From a bacterium (GTDB lineage: Bacteria > Ratteibacteria > UBA8468 > B48-G9 > JAFGKM01): DNA of 15,135 nucleotides. The DNA is taken from contig JAKPNC010000110.1 in the NCBI GenBank assembly GCA_029548585.1, forward strand, positions 1-15,135. The letters run 5' to 3'. The position numbers were made by a program, and so were the translations under genes. Of this stretch, positions 1 to 6,176 are shown piece by piece; the stretch's first letter is position 1; the number at the start of each line of letters is the position of its first letter. Below the pieces are notes generated by a model. That model worked only from the letters and a program-made list of their open reading frames with translations. It searched no databases and was not told the origin of the DNA.

Positions 1-805
1 GGCTGTGTTCCCGCCATACGTTCTCTATGTCAGCCTGCCTGATCACCCCGAGGGCCTTCTTAAGGCCGGCAACCAGGGTAACGGGAATGGTGTAGGGAAA
101 ATCGCTCTTGGCAAGGGTTTTCCTGTACTTCCTGAGGTCGAAATAAAACTTCGGCATGGTTGATTTTTCCGATCTTGCCCAGGCCTTTTCGCTCACGGAT
201 ATAAAGGCAAGGCCCGGAGGAAGCATCAATGCCTTCTGGGATCCTGTGATAACCACGTCTACCTTCCACCGGTCGGTTCGGCACGGGACTGCGCCAAGGG
301 CGCTTATCGCGTCAACAACCAGTATGGTATCTTCCCTGGCGGAAACAGCCTTGCTTATCTCCTCTATGTCAAAATGCGTGCCGGTGGAAGTCTCGCAAAG
401 GGTGGCAAAAACGGCCTTGGCGTCCGGGTTTTCAAGAAGGGCCTTCTCAACTGTTCCGGGGCTGAGAGTCCTGCCCCATTCCAGGTCTATCCGGACTATG
501 TTCAGGCCGTAGCAGGAGGCTATCTCCCTGAACCTTTCACCGAACTTGCCGCCCGAGATGACTATCACCTTCTCTCCCGGGGAAAGAAAATTGACGAAAG
601 ACGATTCCATGGCGCCTGTTCCGGAAGAGGCCAGTATCAGAACATCGTTGGCAGTCTGGAAAACGTATTTCAGGTCCTCCAGCACGAGAGTAGCAATCTC
701 CTTGAACTCGTCGGTCCTGTGGTGCATGACCGGTTGAGCCATTTCAAGCAGGATTTCTTCGGGTACCGATGTAGGTCCCGGCGTGAATAGTCTTTTCTTC
801 AGCAT
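1..805 (-). CDS. Class V aminotransferase (serine/alanine-glyoxylate type), C-terminus cut by window edge
   Basis: The first 268 codons read open from an ATG at 805 to the left edge; families of this type are about 360-390 residues, so roughly the last quarter is missing. It is a PLP-dependent fold-type I enzyme. I see the N-terminal FTPGPTSVP, a glycine-rich phosphate-binding stretch SSGTGAMES (residues 60-68), the pyridine-nitrogen aspartate D165 in VVDAISALGAVP, and the Schiff-base lysine K191 in GSQKALMLPPG. This motif set is typical of serine/alanine/aspartate:pyruvate or glyoxylate aminotransferases, often found beside serA in serine synthesis; the partner could lie beyond the edge. The start is supported by AGGAGG at 811-816, 5 nt from the ATG. 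The gene lies 38 nt downstream of lon and is probably cotranscribed with it. Exact substrate is not decidable here. Confidence 0.9.
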   Translation of the reverse strand, partial: MLKKRLFTPGPTSVPEEILLEMAQPVMHHRTDEFKEIATLVLEDLKYVFQTANDVLILASSGTGAMESSFVNFLSPGEKVIVISGGKFGERFREIASCYGLNIVRIDLEWGRTLSPGTVEKALLENPDAKAVFATLCETSTGTHFDIEEISKAVSAREDTILVVDAISALGAVPCRTDRWKVDVVITGSQKALMLPPGLAFISVSEKAWARSEKSTMPKFYFDLRKYRKTLAKSDFPYTIPVTLVAGLKKALGVIRQADIENVWREHS

Positions 806-843
806 TTGCTCCTCCTGTTGGGTTTGCAGACCGCCAGGACATT

Positions 844-3237
844 TCAACTTGAAGGATTTTCGGCAGAGGCGGATTTTTCTCCGTTTGCCCGTTTTTCCTT
901 CTTCCATCCGATTATGGCAAGGTCTATAACCTCGTCTATTGTCTTTACCGCCGTTATCTCGAGATCGTCCCTGACCTTCTTTGGTATCTCTACAAGGTCC
1001 TTCTCGTTCTCGGCTGGAATTATGATCTTCCTTATTCCCGAACGGTGAGCCGCGAGGATCTTGGACTTAAGGCCGCCGATCTTAAGCACCTTTCCCTGGA
1101 GGGTTATCTCCCCGGTCATGGCAATGTGCGAATCAACGGGTTTGCCAAGGAGGCACGATATAAGGGCGGTGGATATGGTTATCCCTGCGGAGGGGCCGTC
1201 CTTTGGAATGGCCCCCTCTGGAACGTGCACATGTATGTCTATCTCCTTGTAGAAATCCTCAGGCAGTCCAAGGTCTCGGGCATGCGCTCTCACGTAGCTC
1301 AGGGCCGCCTGGGCCGATTCCTTCATGACATCTCCCAGCTGGCCGGTAAGGATGAGGCTGCCCTTGCCCTTCATGGTAAGCGCCTCGGTAAAGAGGATCT
1401 CTCCGCCATACTCGGTCCATGCCATCCCGGTGGCAACTCCCACCTTGTGTTCCTTCTCGCTTTCGAGGGATGTGAACTTTTCGGGGCCGAGGTATTTTTC
1501 AAGGCTCTTCACGTTTATCGTGTAGGGGCCTTCCCTGGATGTTTGCACGATCTTCTTTGTTATCTTTCTGCAGACGTTGGCGATCTCCCTCTCGAGGTTC
1601 CTGACACCGGCTTCCCTCGTGTAATTTTTTATGATGGCTGAAATGGAGTCTTCCGAGAACTTAAGGTTAGTCTCCTTCAGGCCGTTTTCCCTTAGCTGCT
1701 TGGGGATGAGGAAATGTCTTGCGATCTCCTTTTTTTCCCACATGGTGTACCCGGGAAGGGATATGATCTCCATCCTGTCAAGAAGGGGTGCGGGAATGGA
1801 ATACTCGGTGTTTGCCGTGGTAATGAAAAGGATCTTTGACAGGTCAAACTCTATCTCGAGGTAGTGGTCGGAAAAAGAAACATTCTGCTCAGGGTCGAGC
1901 ACCTCAAGAAGGGCGCTTGAAGGATCTCCGCGGAAATCCTTTCCGAGCTTGTCTATCTCGTCAAGGAGGAAGATGGGATTATTGACGTTTACCTTCCTCA
2001 GGGACTGGATTATCCTTCCGGGCATCGAGCCTATGTAGGTCTTCCTGTGGCCTCTGATCTCTGCTTCGTCCCTCATGCCACCCAGGGAAATCCTTACGCA
2101 CTTTCTCCCCATCGCCCTGGCGATAGATTTGCCAAGGGATGTCTTTCCGACTCCGGGGGGGCCCACGAAACAGAGTATGGGGCCCTTCAGCCCCACCGCC
2201 CTCTTCCTGACGGCAAGGTATTCAACTATTCTTTCCTTGACCTTATCCAGCCCGTAATGGTCCTCGTTGAGGATCTTTTCGGCATGGACGACATCCAGGT
2301 TGTCTTCGGTATTCTTCTCCCATGGAAGGCTTAAGAGCCATTCCAGGTAGGTCCTTATCACGGTGGCTTCAGGGGAGAGAGGCATGGTCTTTGAAAGACG
2401 GGAAAGCTCTTCGTTGGCCTTCTCCCTGGCGTTTGCAGGCATGGCCGTCTTCTTTATCTTATCCCTGAGCTGCGTTATCTCGTCGCTGTCGCCTTCCTTC
2501 CCGAGTTCCTTCTGTATCTCCTTGAGCTGTTCGCTCAGGAAATACTGCTTCTGGGTGTCCTCTATCTTCTTTATGACCTTGCTCTGTATCTTCTTCTGTA
2601 CCTCGAGGACTCCTATCTCGCTGTTAAGTATGTCAATCAGCGCCTGGAGCCTCTGCCTGACCGGAAGAGTCTCCAGTATTAACGCCTTGTCCTTAAGCTT
2701 CAGGGGAAGGTATCCTGCTATGGTATCGCAAAGCCTTGATGCATCCTCAATGGAGGATATGGTCGAATAGAGTTCCTTGGGAACCGAGGTATTAAGTTCG
2801 AGGTACTTGTCGAGAAGTTCAAGAAGAAAACGCATGAGCGCTTCGTTCTCCTTGTTTTTCTCAGAGGATTCTTTTGTTTTTTCTATTGAAACCGAATATA
2901 TCTTCTTATTCTTGGAAAAATCCTTTATGTATACCCTCTCAAGGACTTCCACAAGGATCTTCATGACCCCGGTCTGCTCCCTGACGCTCTGTATGATCTT
3001 GACTGCAACACCCACGGGGAAGACCTCTTCCAGCCCCGGGTCGTCAACCTGGGGGTCTTTCTGAAAGACCACCACGAGGTTTTCCTCGTTGGCAAGCGCC
3101 TCCTCCACAGAATTGAGAGAACGTGTCCTGCCCACGAGCAGGGGAACGACCATGTTTGGAAATACAACGAGGTCCCTGAGGGGTATTGCCGGTTTTATTC
3201 TCTGCTGGTTCTTTTCACTCTTTTTTAGTATGGCCAT
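844..3237 (-). CDS. lon: ATP-dependent Lon protease (endopeptidase La)
   Basis: The product has 797 residues, close to the bacterial LonA norm (about 780-820). Lon is a cytoplasmic homohexameric AAA+ protease that unfolds and degrades misfolded and regulatory proteins. Domains in order are the LonN substrate-binding domain (about 15-205, with PLRDLVVFPNMVVPLLVGR), a coiled-coil linker (about 210-300), and the AAA+ module with Walker A GPPGVGKT (359-366) and Walker B IFLLDEID (422-429). The C-terminal serine protease domain follows, with S683 in KDGPSAG and K726 in GGLKSK. The 43-residue spacing of that Ser-Lys dyad matches E. coli Lon S679/K722. The last ~20 residues are a polar tail. The ATG lies inside the 3' end of clpP (23-nt overlap), with AAGGA at 3241-3245 only 3 nt away, suggesting coupled translation. 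No heat-shock promoter is evident because lon has no intergenic space upstream. Confidence 0.97.
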   Translation of the reverse strand: MAILKKSEKNQQRIKPAIPLRDLVVFPNMVVPLLVGRTRSLNSVEEALANEENLVVVFQKDPQVDDPGLEEVFPVGVAVKIIQSVREQTGVMKILVEVLERVYIKDFSKNKKIYSVSIEKTKESSEKNKENEALMRFLLELLDKYLELNTSVPKELYSTISSIEDASRLCDTIAGYLPLKLKDKALILETLPVRQRLQALIDILNSEIGVLEVQKKIQSKVIKKIEDTQKQYFLSEQLKEIQKELGKEGDSDEITQLRDKIKKTAMPANAREKANEELSRLSKTMPLSPEATVIRTYLEWLLSLPWEKNTEDNLDVVHAEKILNEDHYGLDKVKERIVEYLAVRKRAVGLKGPILCFVGPPGVGKTSLGKSIARAMGRKCVRISLGGMRDEAEIRGHRKTYIGSMPGRIIQSLRKVNVNNPIFLLDEIDKLGKDFRGDPSSALLEVLDPEQNVSFSDHYLEIEFDLSKILFITTANTEYSIPAPLLDRMEIISLPGYTMWEKKEIARHFLIPKQLRENGLKETNLKFSEDSISAIIKNYTREAGVRNLEREIANVCRKITKKIVQTSREGPYTINVKSLEKYLGPEKFTSLESEKEHKVGVATGMAWTEYGGEILFTEALTMKGKGSLILTGQLGDVMKESAQAALSYVRAHARDLGLPEDFYKEIDIHVHVPEGAIPKDGPSAGITISTALISCLLGKPVDSHIAMTGEITLQGKVLKIGGLKSKILAAHRSGIRKIIIPAENEKDLVEIPKKVRDDLEITAVKTIDEVIDLAIIGWKKEKRANGEKSASAENPSS

Positions 3238-3844
3238 TTTTCCTTATCTTTGTGATTTTGGACGAATGTATTATCCTGTCGCCCAATCCGTATCTGACGG
3301 CCTCATCCGCGTTCATGAAATAGTCCCTTTCCGTGTCGGCCGCTATCGTCTTGACACTCTTGCCGGTGTGGATGGAAAGGGTCTCGTTTACTATGCCCCT
3401 GAGCCGCATTATCTCTTTTGTCTGTATGCCCACGTCAGTGGCAGTTCCCTCGGCCCCGCCCCAGGGCTGGTGTATCAGCACCCGGCTGTTGGGCAGAAGG
3501 CATCTCTTCCCCTTCGTGCCGCCCGCAAGGAGTATCGCACCCATGCTCGCCGCCTGCCCGATGCAGTAAGTTGCCACGTCGCAGGAGACGAACTGCATGG
3601 TATCGTACACGGCCAGGCCGGCGGTTATCGATCCGCCCGGCGTATTCAGGTACAGGTGGATATCCTTCTTATCATCCTCGTTCTGGAGGAAAAGAAATTC
3701 AGCTATGACGATATTCGCAAGGTGGTCGTCTATCGCCGAACCTATGAATATTATCCTGTCCTTGAGAAGGCGCGAATAAATGTCATACGCGCGCTCTCCC
3801 CTTTCCGAGTCTTCTATCACAAACGGAACGAGCTGGTTTTTCAT
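3215..3844 (-). CDS. clpP: ATP-dependent Clp protease proteolytic subunit ClpP
   Basis: The product has 209 residues, normal for ClpP. ClpP is the tetradecameric serine peptidase that needs an AAA+ partner (ClpX, ClpA or ClpC) to feed it substrates. It starts near the usual LVPFVIEDSERGERAYDIYSR region, which in other ClpPs follows a short propeptide, and carries the helix and handle sequence LYLNTPGGSITAGLAVYDTM. The catalytic triad is S100 in GQAASMGA, H125 in LIHQPWGG and D174 in DTERD; the 25- and 49-residue spacings equal those of E. coli ClpP. The ATG overlaps the tig stop by 4 nt (ATGA), and an AAGGA lies 10 nt upstream (3855-3859). The last codons overlap lon. The gene encoding its usual unfoldase, clpX, does not follow; the next gene is lon directly. 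Confidence 0.97.
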   Translation of the reverse strand: MKNQLVPFVIEDSERGERAYDIYSRLLKDRIIFIGSAIDDHLANIVIAEFLFLQNEDDKKDIHLYLNTPGGSITAGLAVYDTMQFVSCDVATYCIGQAASMGAILLAGGTKGKRCLLPNSRVLIHQPWGGAEGTATDVGIQTKEIMRLRGIVNETLSIHTGKSVKTIAADTERDYFMNADEAVRYGLGDRIIHSSKITKIRKNGHTKKE

Positions 3845-4851
3845 TTTGTAAGTATCCTTTTTTCCTCGCCCGGCAGGATGACCTTTTCTATCACCTGGGA
3901 ATTTTCCTTCAGGAAAGCGAAAGCCTTGTCTATCCTGATGTCGTCTTCTATTTCTGAAATTCTGCCGTCCTTCCGGAACTTCTCCTTCAGGTTGGCGGCG
4001 GGTTCTCCGACTGAACGGCCAAGGCTCTCTATCCTCGAGTCCACATCTTCCGGGGCCGCCTCTATCTTCTCGAGCTCGGCTATTTTGTCAAGGAGGAAAT
4101 ATTTCCTTATGTCGGCCTCTGCCAGCGGCTTGGCCTTGTCGAAAGCCTCCTGCGCCATCTTTTTCTTCTCTTCGTCCGTCTTCTCTTTAAGGTCCATCCT
4201 TCCAAGGTGTTCTTCCGCGTATCTTGCCGCCCTCTCCGTTACCAGCTTTTCTGGAACGCTGAATTCAGATTCCTTCAACAATCCTTCCCACAGTTCTTCT
4301 TCCTCTTCCATCGATGCCTTTCTCCTGCTGTAGCCTTCAAGCTGTTCCCTTATCTTGTCCTTCCATGCCTTCCTCTTCTGCGGATCTATCACGGCCGACT
4401 TGAACTCGGGCCTCTTTTCCCACTGTTCAAGCACTTCGTCAACTTCTTTTTCAGCCACGGGCTCAGGCTTTCTCTTCCTGACCGGGATACTCTTGTACTT
4501 CCTTATGACAACGTCCGGCTTAACCTCGGTGTAAACCTTGAATTTCAGGCCGGCATCTTCCAGGCTGACGTCGTAAATGGACGGTTCGACGATTGCATTT
4601 ATCTTCTTTTCCCTGATAGCGTCGTAATAAAGATCGGATATGAGCCTCTTGAGAAGGTTCTCCCTTATATCATCGGCAAACCTGGTTACTATTATTGCCT
4701 CCGGGACTTTCCCCTTGCGAAAACCCGTCACCATCGCTTCTTTCTGTATCTCGCCGATTATCTTCTTCCTTTCCGAATCAACCTTCTCTTTGTCCACTTC
4801 GAATACCAGTTCCCTTCCGAGCTTCGATTTTTCTATGACTTCAACTTTCAT
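3841..4851 (-). CDS. tig: Trigger factor lacking the FKBP-type PPIase domain
   Basis: This is the ribosome-associated chaperone that shelters nascent chains at the exit tunnel. The product is 336 residues against about 430-450 usually. Visible parts are the N-terminal ribosome-binding domain with signature GFRKGKVP (43-50) and beta-strand region to about 125. The C-terminal substrate-binding helices run from about 185 to 320, including FSVPEKLVTERAARY. Between them, where a ~90-residue FKBP domain normally sits, there is only a charged linker (about 126-185, with KRKPEPVAEKEVDEVLEQW, then MEEEEELW). No FKBP core motif is present. The start is supported by GGAG at 4857-4860, 5 nt from the ATG. 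It is the first protein gene of a run with clpP and lon, 169 nt after tRNA-Gly. Identity rests on the signature, the order of domains and the clpP neighbour. Confidence 0.93.
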   Translation of the reverse strand: MKVEVIEKSKLGRELVFEVDKEKVDSERKKIIGEIQKEAMVTGFRKGKVPEAIIVTRFADDIRENLLKRLISDLYYDAIREKKINAIVEPSIYDVSLEDAGLKFKVYTEVKPDVVIRKYKSIPVRKRKPEPVAEKEVDEVLEQWEKRPEFKSAVIDPQKRKAWKDKIREQLEGYSRRKASMEEEEELWEGLLKESEFSVPEKLVTERAARYAEEHLGRMDLKEKTDEEKKKMAQEAFDKAKPLAEADIRKYFLLDKIAELEKIEAAPEDVDSRIESLGRSVGEPAANLKEKFRKDGRISEIEDDIRIDKAFAFLKENSQVIEKVILPGEEKRILTK

Positions 4852-4987
4852 TTTTTCTCCATTTATGAATTAGATGAAAATAAAGGTCCTGGGTTTCATT
4901 TTCCCCAAGAATTAAGAGTGTGTACACCGGCAATCGTACCTAAGGCAGCCGTTTTGGCATGTTGTATTTTGTATCATGCAACGCATC

Positions 4988-5020
4988 CTGCCGTCATTCC
5001 CTGACTACTGCTTACGGCAG
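4988..5020 (-). repeat. Inverted repeat just downstream of tRNA-Gly
   Basis: A perfect 7-nt inverted repeat (ctgccgt at 4988-4994, acggcag at 5014-5020) with a 19-nt loop abuts the 3' end of tRNA-Gly on its transcribed strand. It could be a processing hairpin or a weak terminator. No U-run follows it, so readthrough into tig is possible. The rest of the 169-nt gap before tig (4852-5020) holds an 8-bp palindrome gtgtacac (4920-4927) and the tig RBS; I could not assign a convincing promoter for tig. Confidence 0.35.
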
Positions 5021-5091
5021 AGCGGGGTACGGGAATCGAACCCGTATAATCAACTTGGAAGGCTGATGTTTTACCATTAAACCAACCCCGC
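5021..5091 (-). tRNA. tRNA-Gly (anticodon UCC)
   Basis: The minus strand folds as a 71-nt cloverleaf. Acceptor strands GCGGGGT (5085-5091) and ACCCCGC (5022-5028) pair perfectly, with discriminator U. The D-arm carries AATGGTA, the anticodon stem is TCAGC/GTTGA with loop CTTCCAA (anticodon TCC, 5057-5059), and the T-arm is ACGGG-TTCGATT-CCCGT. The 3' CCA is not encoded, so a CCA-adding enzyme is needed. It decodes GGA and GGG glycine codons. It lies 129 nt downstream of tRNA-Tyr on the same strand. Confidence 0.97.
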
Positions 5092-5106
5092 TTGAAAAAC
5101 GGTACG

Positions 5107-5124
5107 GCCCGGCTCGTGCCGGGC
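5107..5124 (-). other. Hairpin in the tRNA-Tyr/tRNA-Gly spacer
   Basis: A perfect 7-bp GC-rich stem (gcccggc 5107-5113, gccgggc 5118-5124) with a 4-nt loop lies between the two tRNAs. On the transcribed minus strand it is followed, after six bases, by GTTTTT. It may be an attenuator that reduces expression of tRNA-Gly and the genes beyond, or an RNase processing hairpin. The U-run is too far from the stem for a classic intrinsic terminator. Confidence 0.4.
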
Positions 5125-5220
5125 GGCCGGCAGAATAGCCTTAAGAAACAAGGACCTGCCGGATAAAACACATTGCAGTTACCGCGACCTAAGAGCCCGG
5201 TAACCTTCGCCTTTCATAAG

Positions 5221-5303
5221 TGGGCAGGGGAGGATTCGAACCTCCGAAGGCGTAAGCCGCCAGATTTACAGTCTGGTGCGATTGGCCACTCCGCAACCTA
5301 CCC
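5221..5303 (-). tRNA. tRNA-Tyr (anticodon GUA)
   Basis: The minus strand gives an 83-nt class II tRNA with the long variable arm expected for bacterial tRNA-Tyr. Acceptor strands GGGTAGG (5297-5303) and CCTGCCC (5222-5228) pair with one G-U, and the discriminator is A. The anticodon arm is CCAGA-CTGTAAA-TCTGG with anticodon GTA. The variable arm lies about 5242-5258 and the T-arm is GGAGG-TTCGAAT-CCTCC. CCA is not encoded. It is the first gene of the leftward transcription block, with a promoter directly upstream. Confidence 0.97.
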
Positions 5304-5308
5304 TTTGC

Positions 5309-5338
5309 ATTATATTGTAAATGCCCGTTCCGCCGCAA
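5309..5338 (-). promoter_or_regulatory. Sigma70-type promoter of the tRNA-Tyr/tRNA-Gly unit
   Basis: On the minus strand TTGCGG (-35, 5333-5338) and TATAAT (-10, 5309-5314) are separated by 18 nt. Only five bases lie between the -10 box and the first base of mature tRNA-Tyr, so initiation would fall at or next to the tRNA 5' end. This is the only near-consensus promoter I see for the leftward block and may also drive tig-clpP-lon by readthrough. Confidence 0.7.
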
Positions 5339-5459
5339 CGATTGTATCCTTTGAGACCCTCAAGGAAATGTGGGCACCTTCCACGATGGTTCCGGCTTTT
5401 CGTTCGAGACGAACATGCTGTCCCCATACGGCCTTGGTTCCCAGTTCTATAGTGTTGGC
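5310..5459 (-). other. Short open frame without start codon, possible gene remnant
   Basis: Between a TGA (5460-5462) and a TAA (5310-5312) the minus strand has 49 uninterrupted sense codons whose translation looks protein-like (for example GTIVEGAHISLRVSKDTIV). There is no ATG and no RBS, the frame runs into the tRNA-Tyr promoter, and arginine codons (CGT, CGA, CGG, AGG) are unlike the AGG-rich neighbours. I do not recognise a family. It may be a decayed gene end or chance. The rest of the 261-nt tRNA-tsaE gap holds the promoter and the inverted repeat listed separately. Confidence 0.2.
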
Positions 5460-5496
5460 TCAAGGATAATTAACCATCACGCACGGAACAGGCAAT

Positions 5497-5533
5497 TATA
5501 TTTTACCTTCTTTTCCAAAAAATGTAAAATATA
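5497..5533. repeat. 10-bp AT-rich inverted repeat upstream of tsaE
   Basis: tatattttac (5497-5506) and gtaaaatata (5524-5533) form a perfect 10-bp inverted repeat with a 17-nt spacer that is mostly pyrimidines then A-rich. It ends 31 nt before the tsaE ATG, in the stretch where the promoter for the rightward block should lie. It could be an operator, overlap the -10 region, or form a leader hairpin. No specific regulator can be named. Confidence 0.5.
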
Positions 5534-5564
5534 TCACGGCAGTCTGAAGATTTACGGAAAAGAG

Positions 5565-6008
5565 ATGCTCTTACATACTAAGAACTCACGAGAAACCGTC
5601 GAGCTGGGAAAGAGGATCGCCGGTATATTGAGGCGGGGAGATATCGTTGGATTCACGGGAGACCTCGGAAGCGGCAAGACAACGATGATAAAAGGCATGG
5701 TGTCCCGCCTTACCGGCATGAAAGCCAAGAGCCCCACCTTTGTCCTGGTCAACGAGTACCCGGGCAAGGTACCCGTTTTTCATTTTGACCTTTACAGGAT
5801 AAAATATACAGAAGAACTCTCATCCATAGGGTGGGAAGAATATATCGGCAGGGGTATAATACTTGTCGAATGGGCCGAAAGGATAGAAAAGATTCTGCCG
5901 CCGGGAACCATTTTCGTGAGGATGGAGATTGAAAACGGGAAGAGAAAAATAAAGATAACCGGGCTGAAGGGAAGGATAGAGAATCCCCATCCGCAAAAAA
6001 AGTCCTGA
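5565..6008 (+). CDS. tsaE: tRNA threonylcarbamoyladenosine biosynthesis ATPase TsaE
   Basis: The product has 147 residues, the usual TsaE size. TsaE is a small P-loop ATPase that works with TsaB and TsaD to make t6A at position 37 of ANN-decoding tRNAs. Walker A is GDLGSGKTT (32-40), followed by the family motif SPTFVLVNEY (56-65), HFDLYR (73-78) and the Walker B-like IILVEWAER (98-106). The frame stays open 65 codons upstream to 5370, but those codons cover the intergenic region and inverted repeat and show no family similarity. The ATG at 5565 begins the conserved part, preceded by a weak GGAAAAGAG. tsaB and tsaD are not adjacent. It is the first gene of the plus-strand block, divergent from the tRNAs. 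Confidence 0.95.
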   Translation: MLLHTKNSRETVELGKRIAGILRRGDIVGFTGDLGSGKTTMIKGMVSRLTGMKAKSPTFVLVNEYPGKVPVFHFDLYRIKYTEELSSIGWEEYIGRGIILVEWAERIEKILPPGTIFVRMEIENGKRKIKITGLKGRIENPHPQKKS

Positions 6009-6048
6009 AGATTTGAAGCTCTTGCCCCGGAGGCCATGAAAAAAAGCC

Positions 6049-6164
6049 GGATGCAGCCACCACGGTATAGCCGGTGGAACCAAAAGGCACATCCTGGCAA
6101 AACACGACTAACATGCCTTAGTCGGCATCCAGGGGCAAAGCCCGTAGCTTTCCGAGAAGGCGGG
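6049..6164 (+). promoter_or_regulatory. Structured 5' leader (candidate cis-regulatory RNA) of the UroD-like gene
   Basis: The 168-nt gap after tsaE contains several perfect stems. P1 is GGATGC/GCATCC (6049-6054 with 6125-6130), closing a junction with P2 CCACC/GGTGG (6057-6061 with 6073-6077) and P3 CGACTAA/TTAGTCG (6105-6111 with 6118-6124). Next come GGGC-AAA-GCCC (6133-6143) and GCTTTC/GAAGGC (6147-6152 with 6156-6161). The P3 loop TGCC (6114-6117) can pair with GGCA at 6086-6089 as a pseudoknot. CCTGG (6093-6097) can pair with CCAGG (6129-6133) in competition with P1. The last hairpin ends 5 nt before the AGGAG ribosome binding site (GGAG 6169-6172), which suggests translational control. 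I cannot assign it to a known riboswitch class with confidence. Confidence 0.45.
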
Positions 6165-6176
6165 TAAAGGAGAAAA

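Noticed and set aside
3089..4333. Plus-strand 414-codon open frame
   Set aside because: It runs antisense through clpP, the start of lon and part of tig, which have full motif support; its translation is low-complexity and lacks any domain.
5173..5469. Plus-strand 98-codon open frame over tRNA-Tyr
   Set aside because: Its sequence (AGEDSNLRRRKP, SGAIGHSATYP) is the familiar spurious translation of a tRNA-Tyr antisense strand.
5370..5564. 65-codon N-terminal extension of tsaE in the same open frame
   Set aside because: Translation has no TsaE similarity, covers the inverted repeat and likely promoter, and the normal-length protein starts at 5565.
6009..6176. Cobalamin riboswitch
   Set aside because: I could not find the B12 box or the other conserved core segments, despite the corrinoid-linked gene family downstream.
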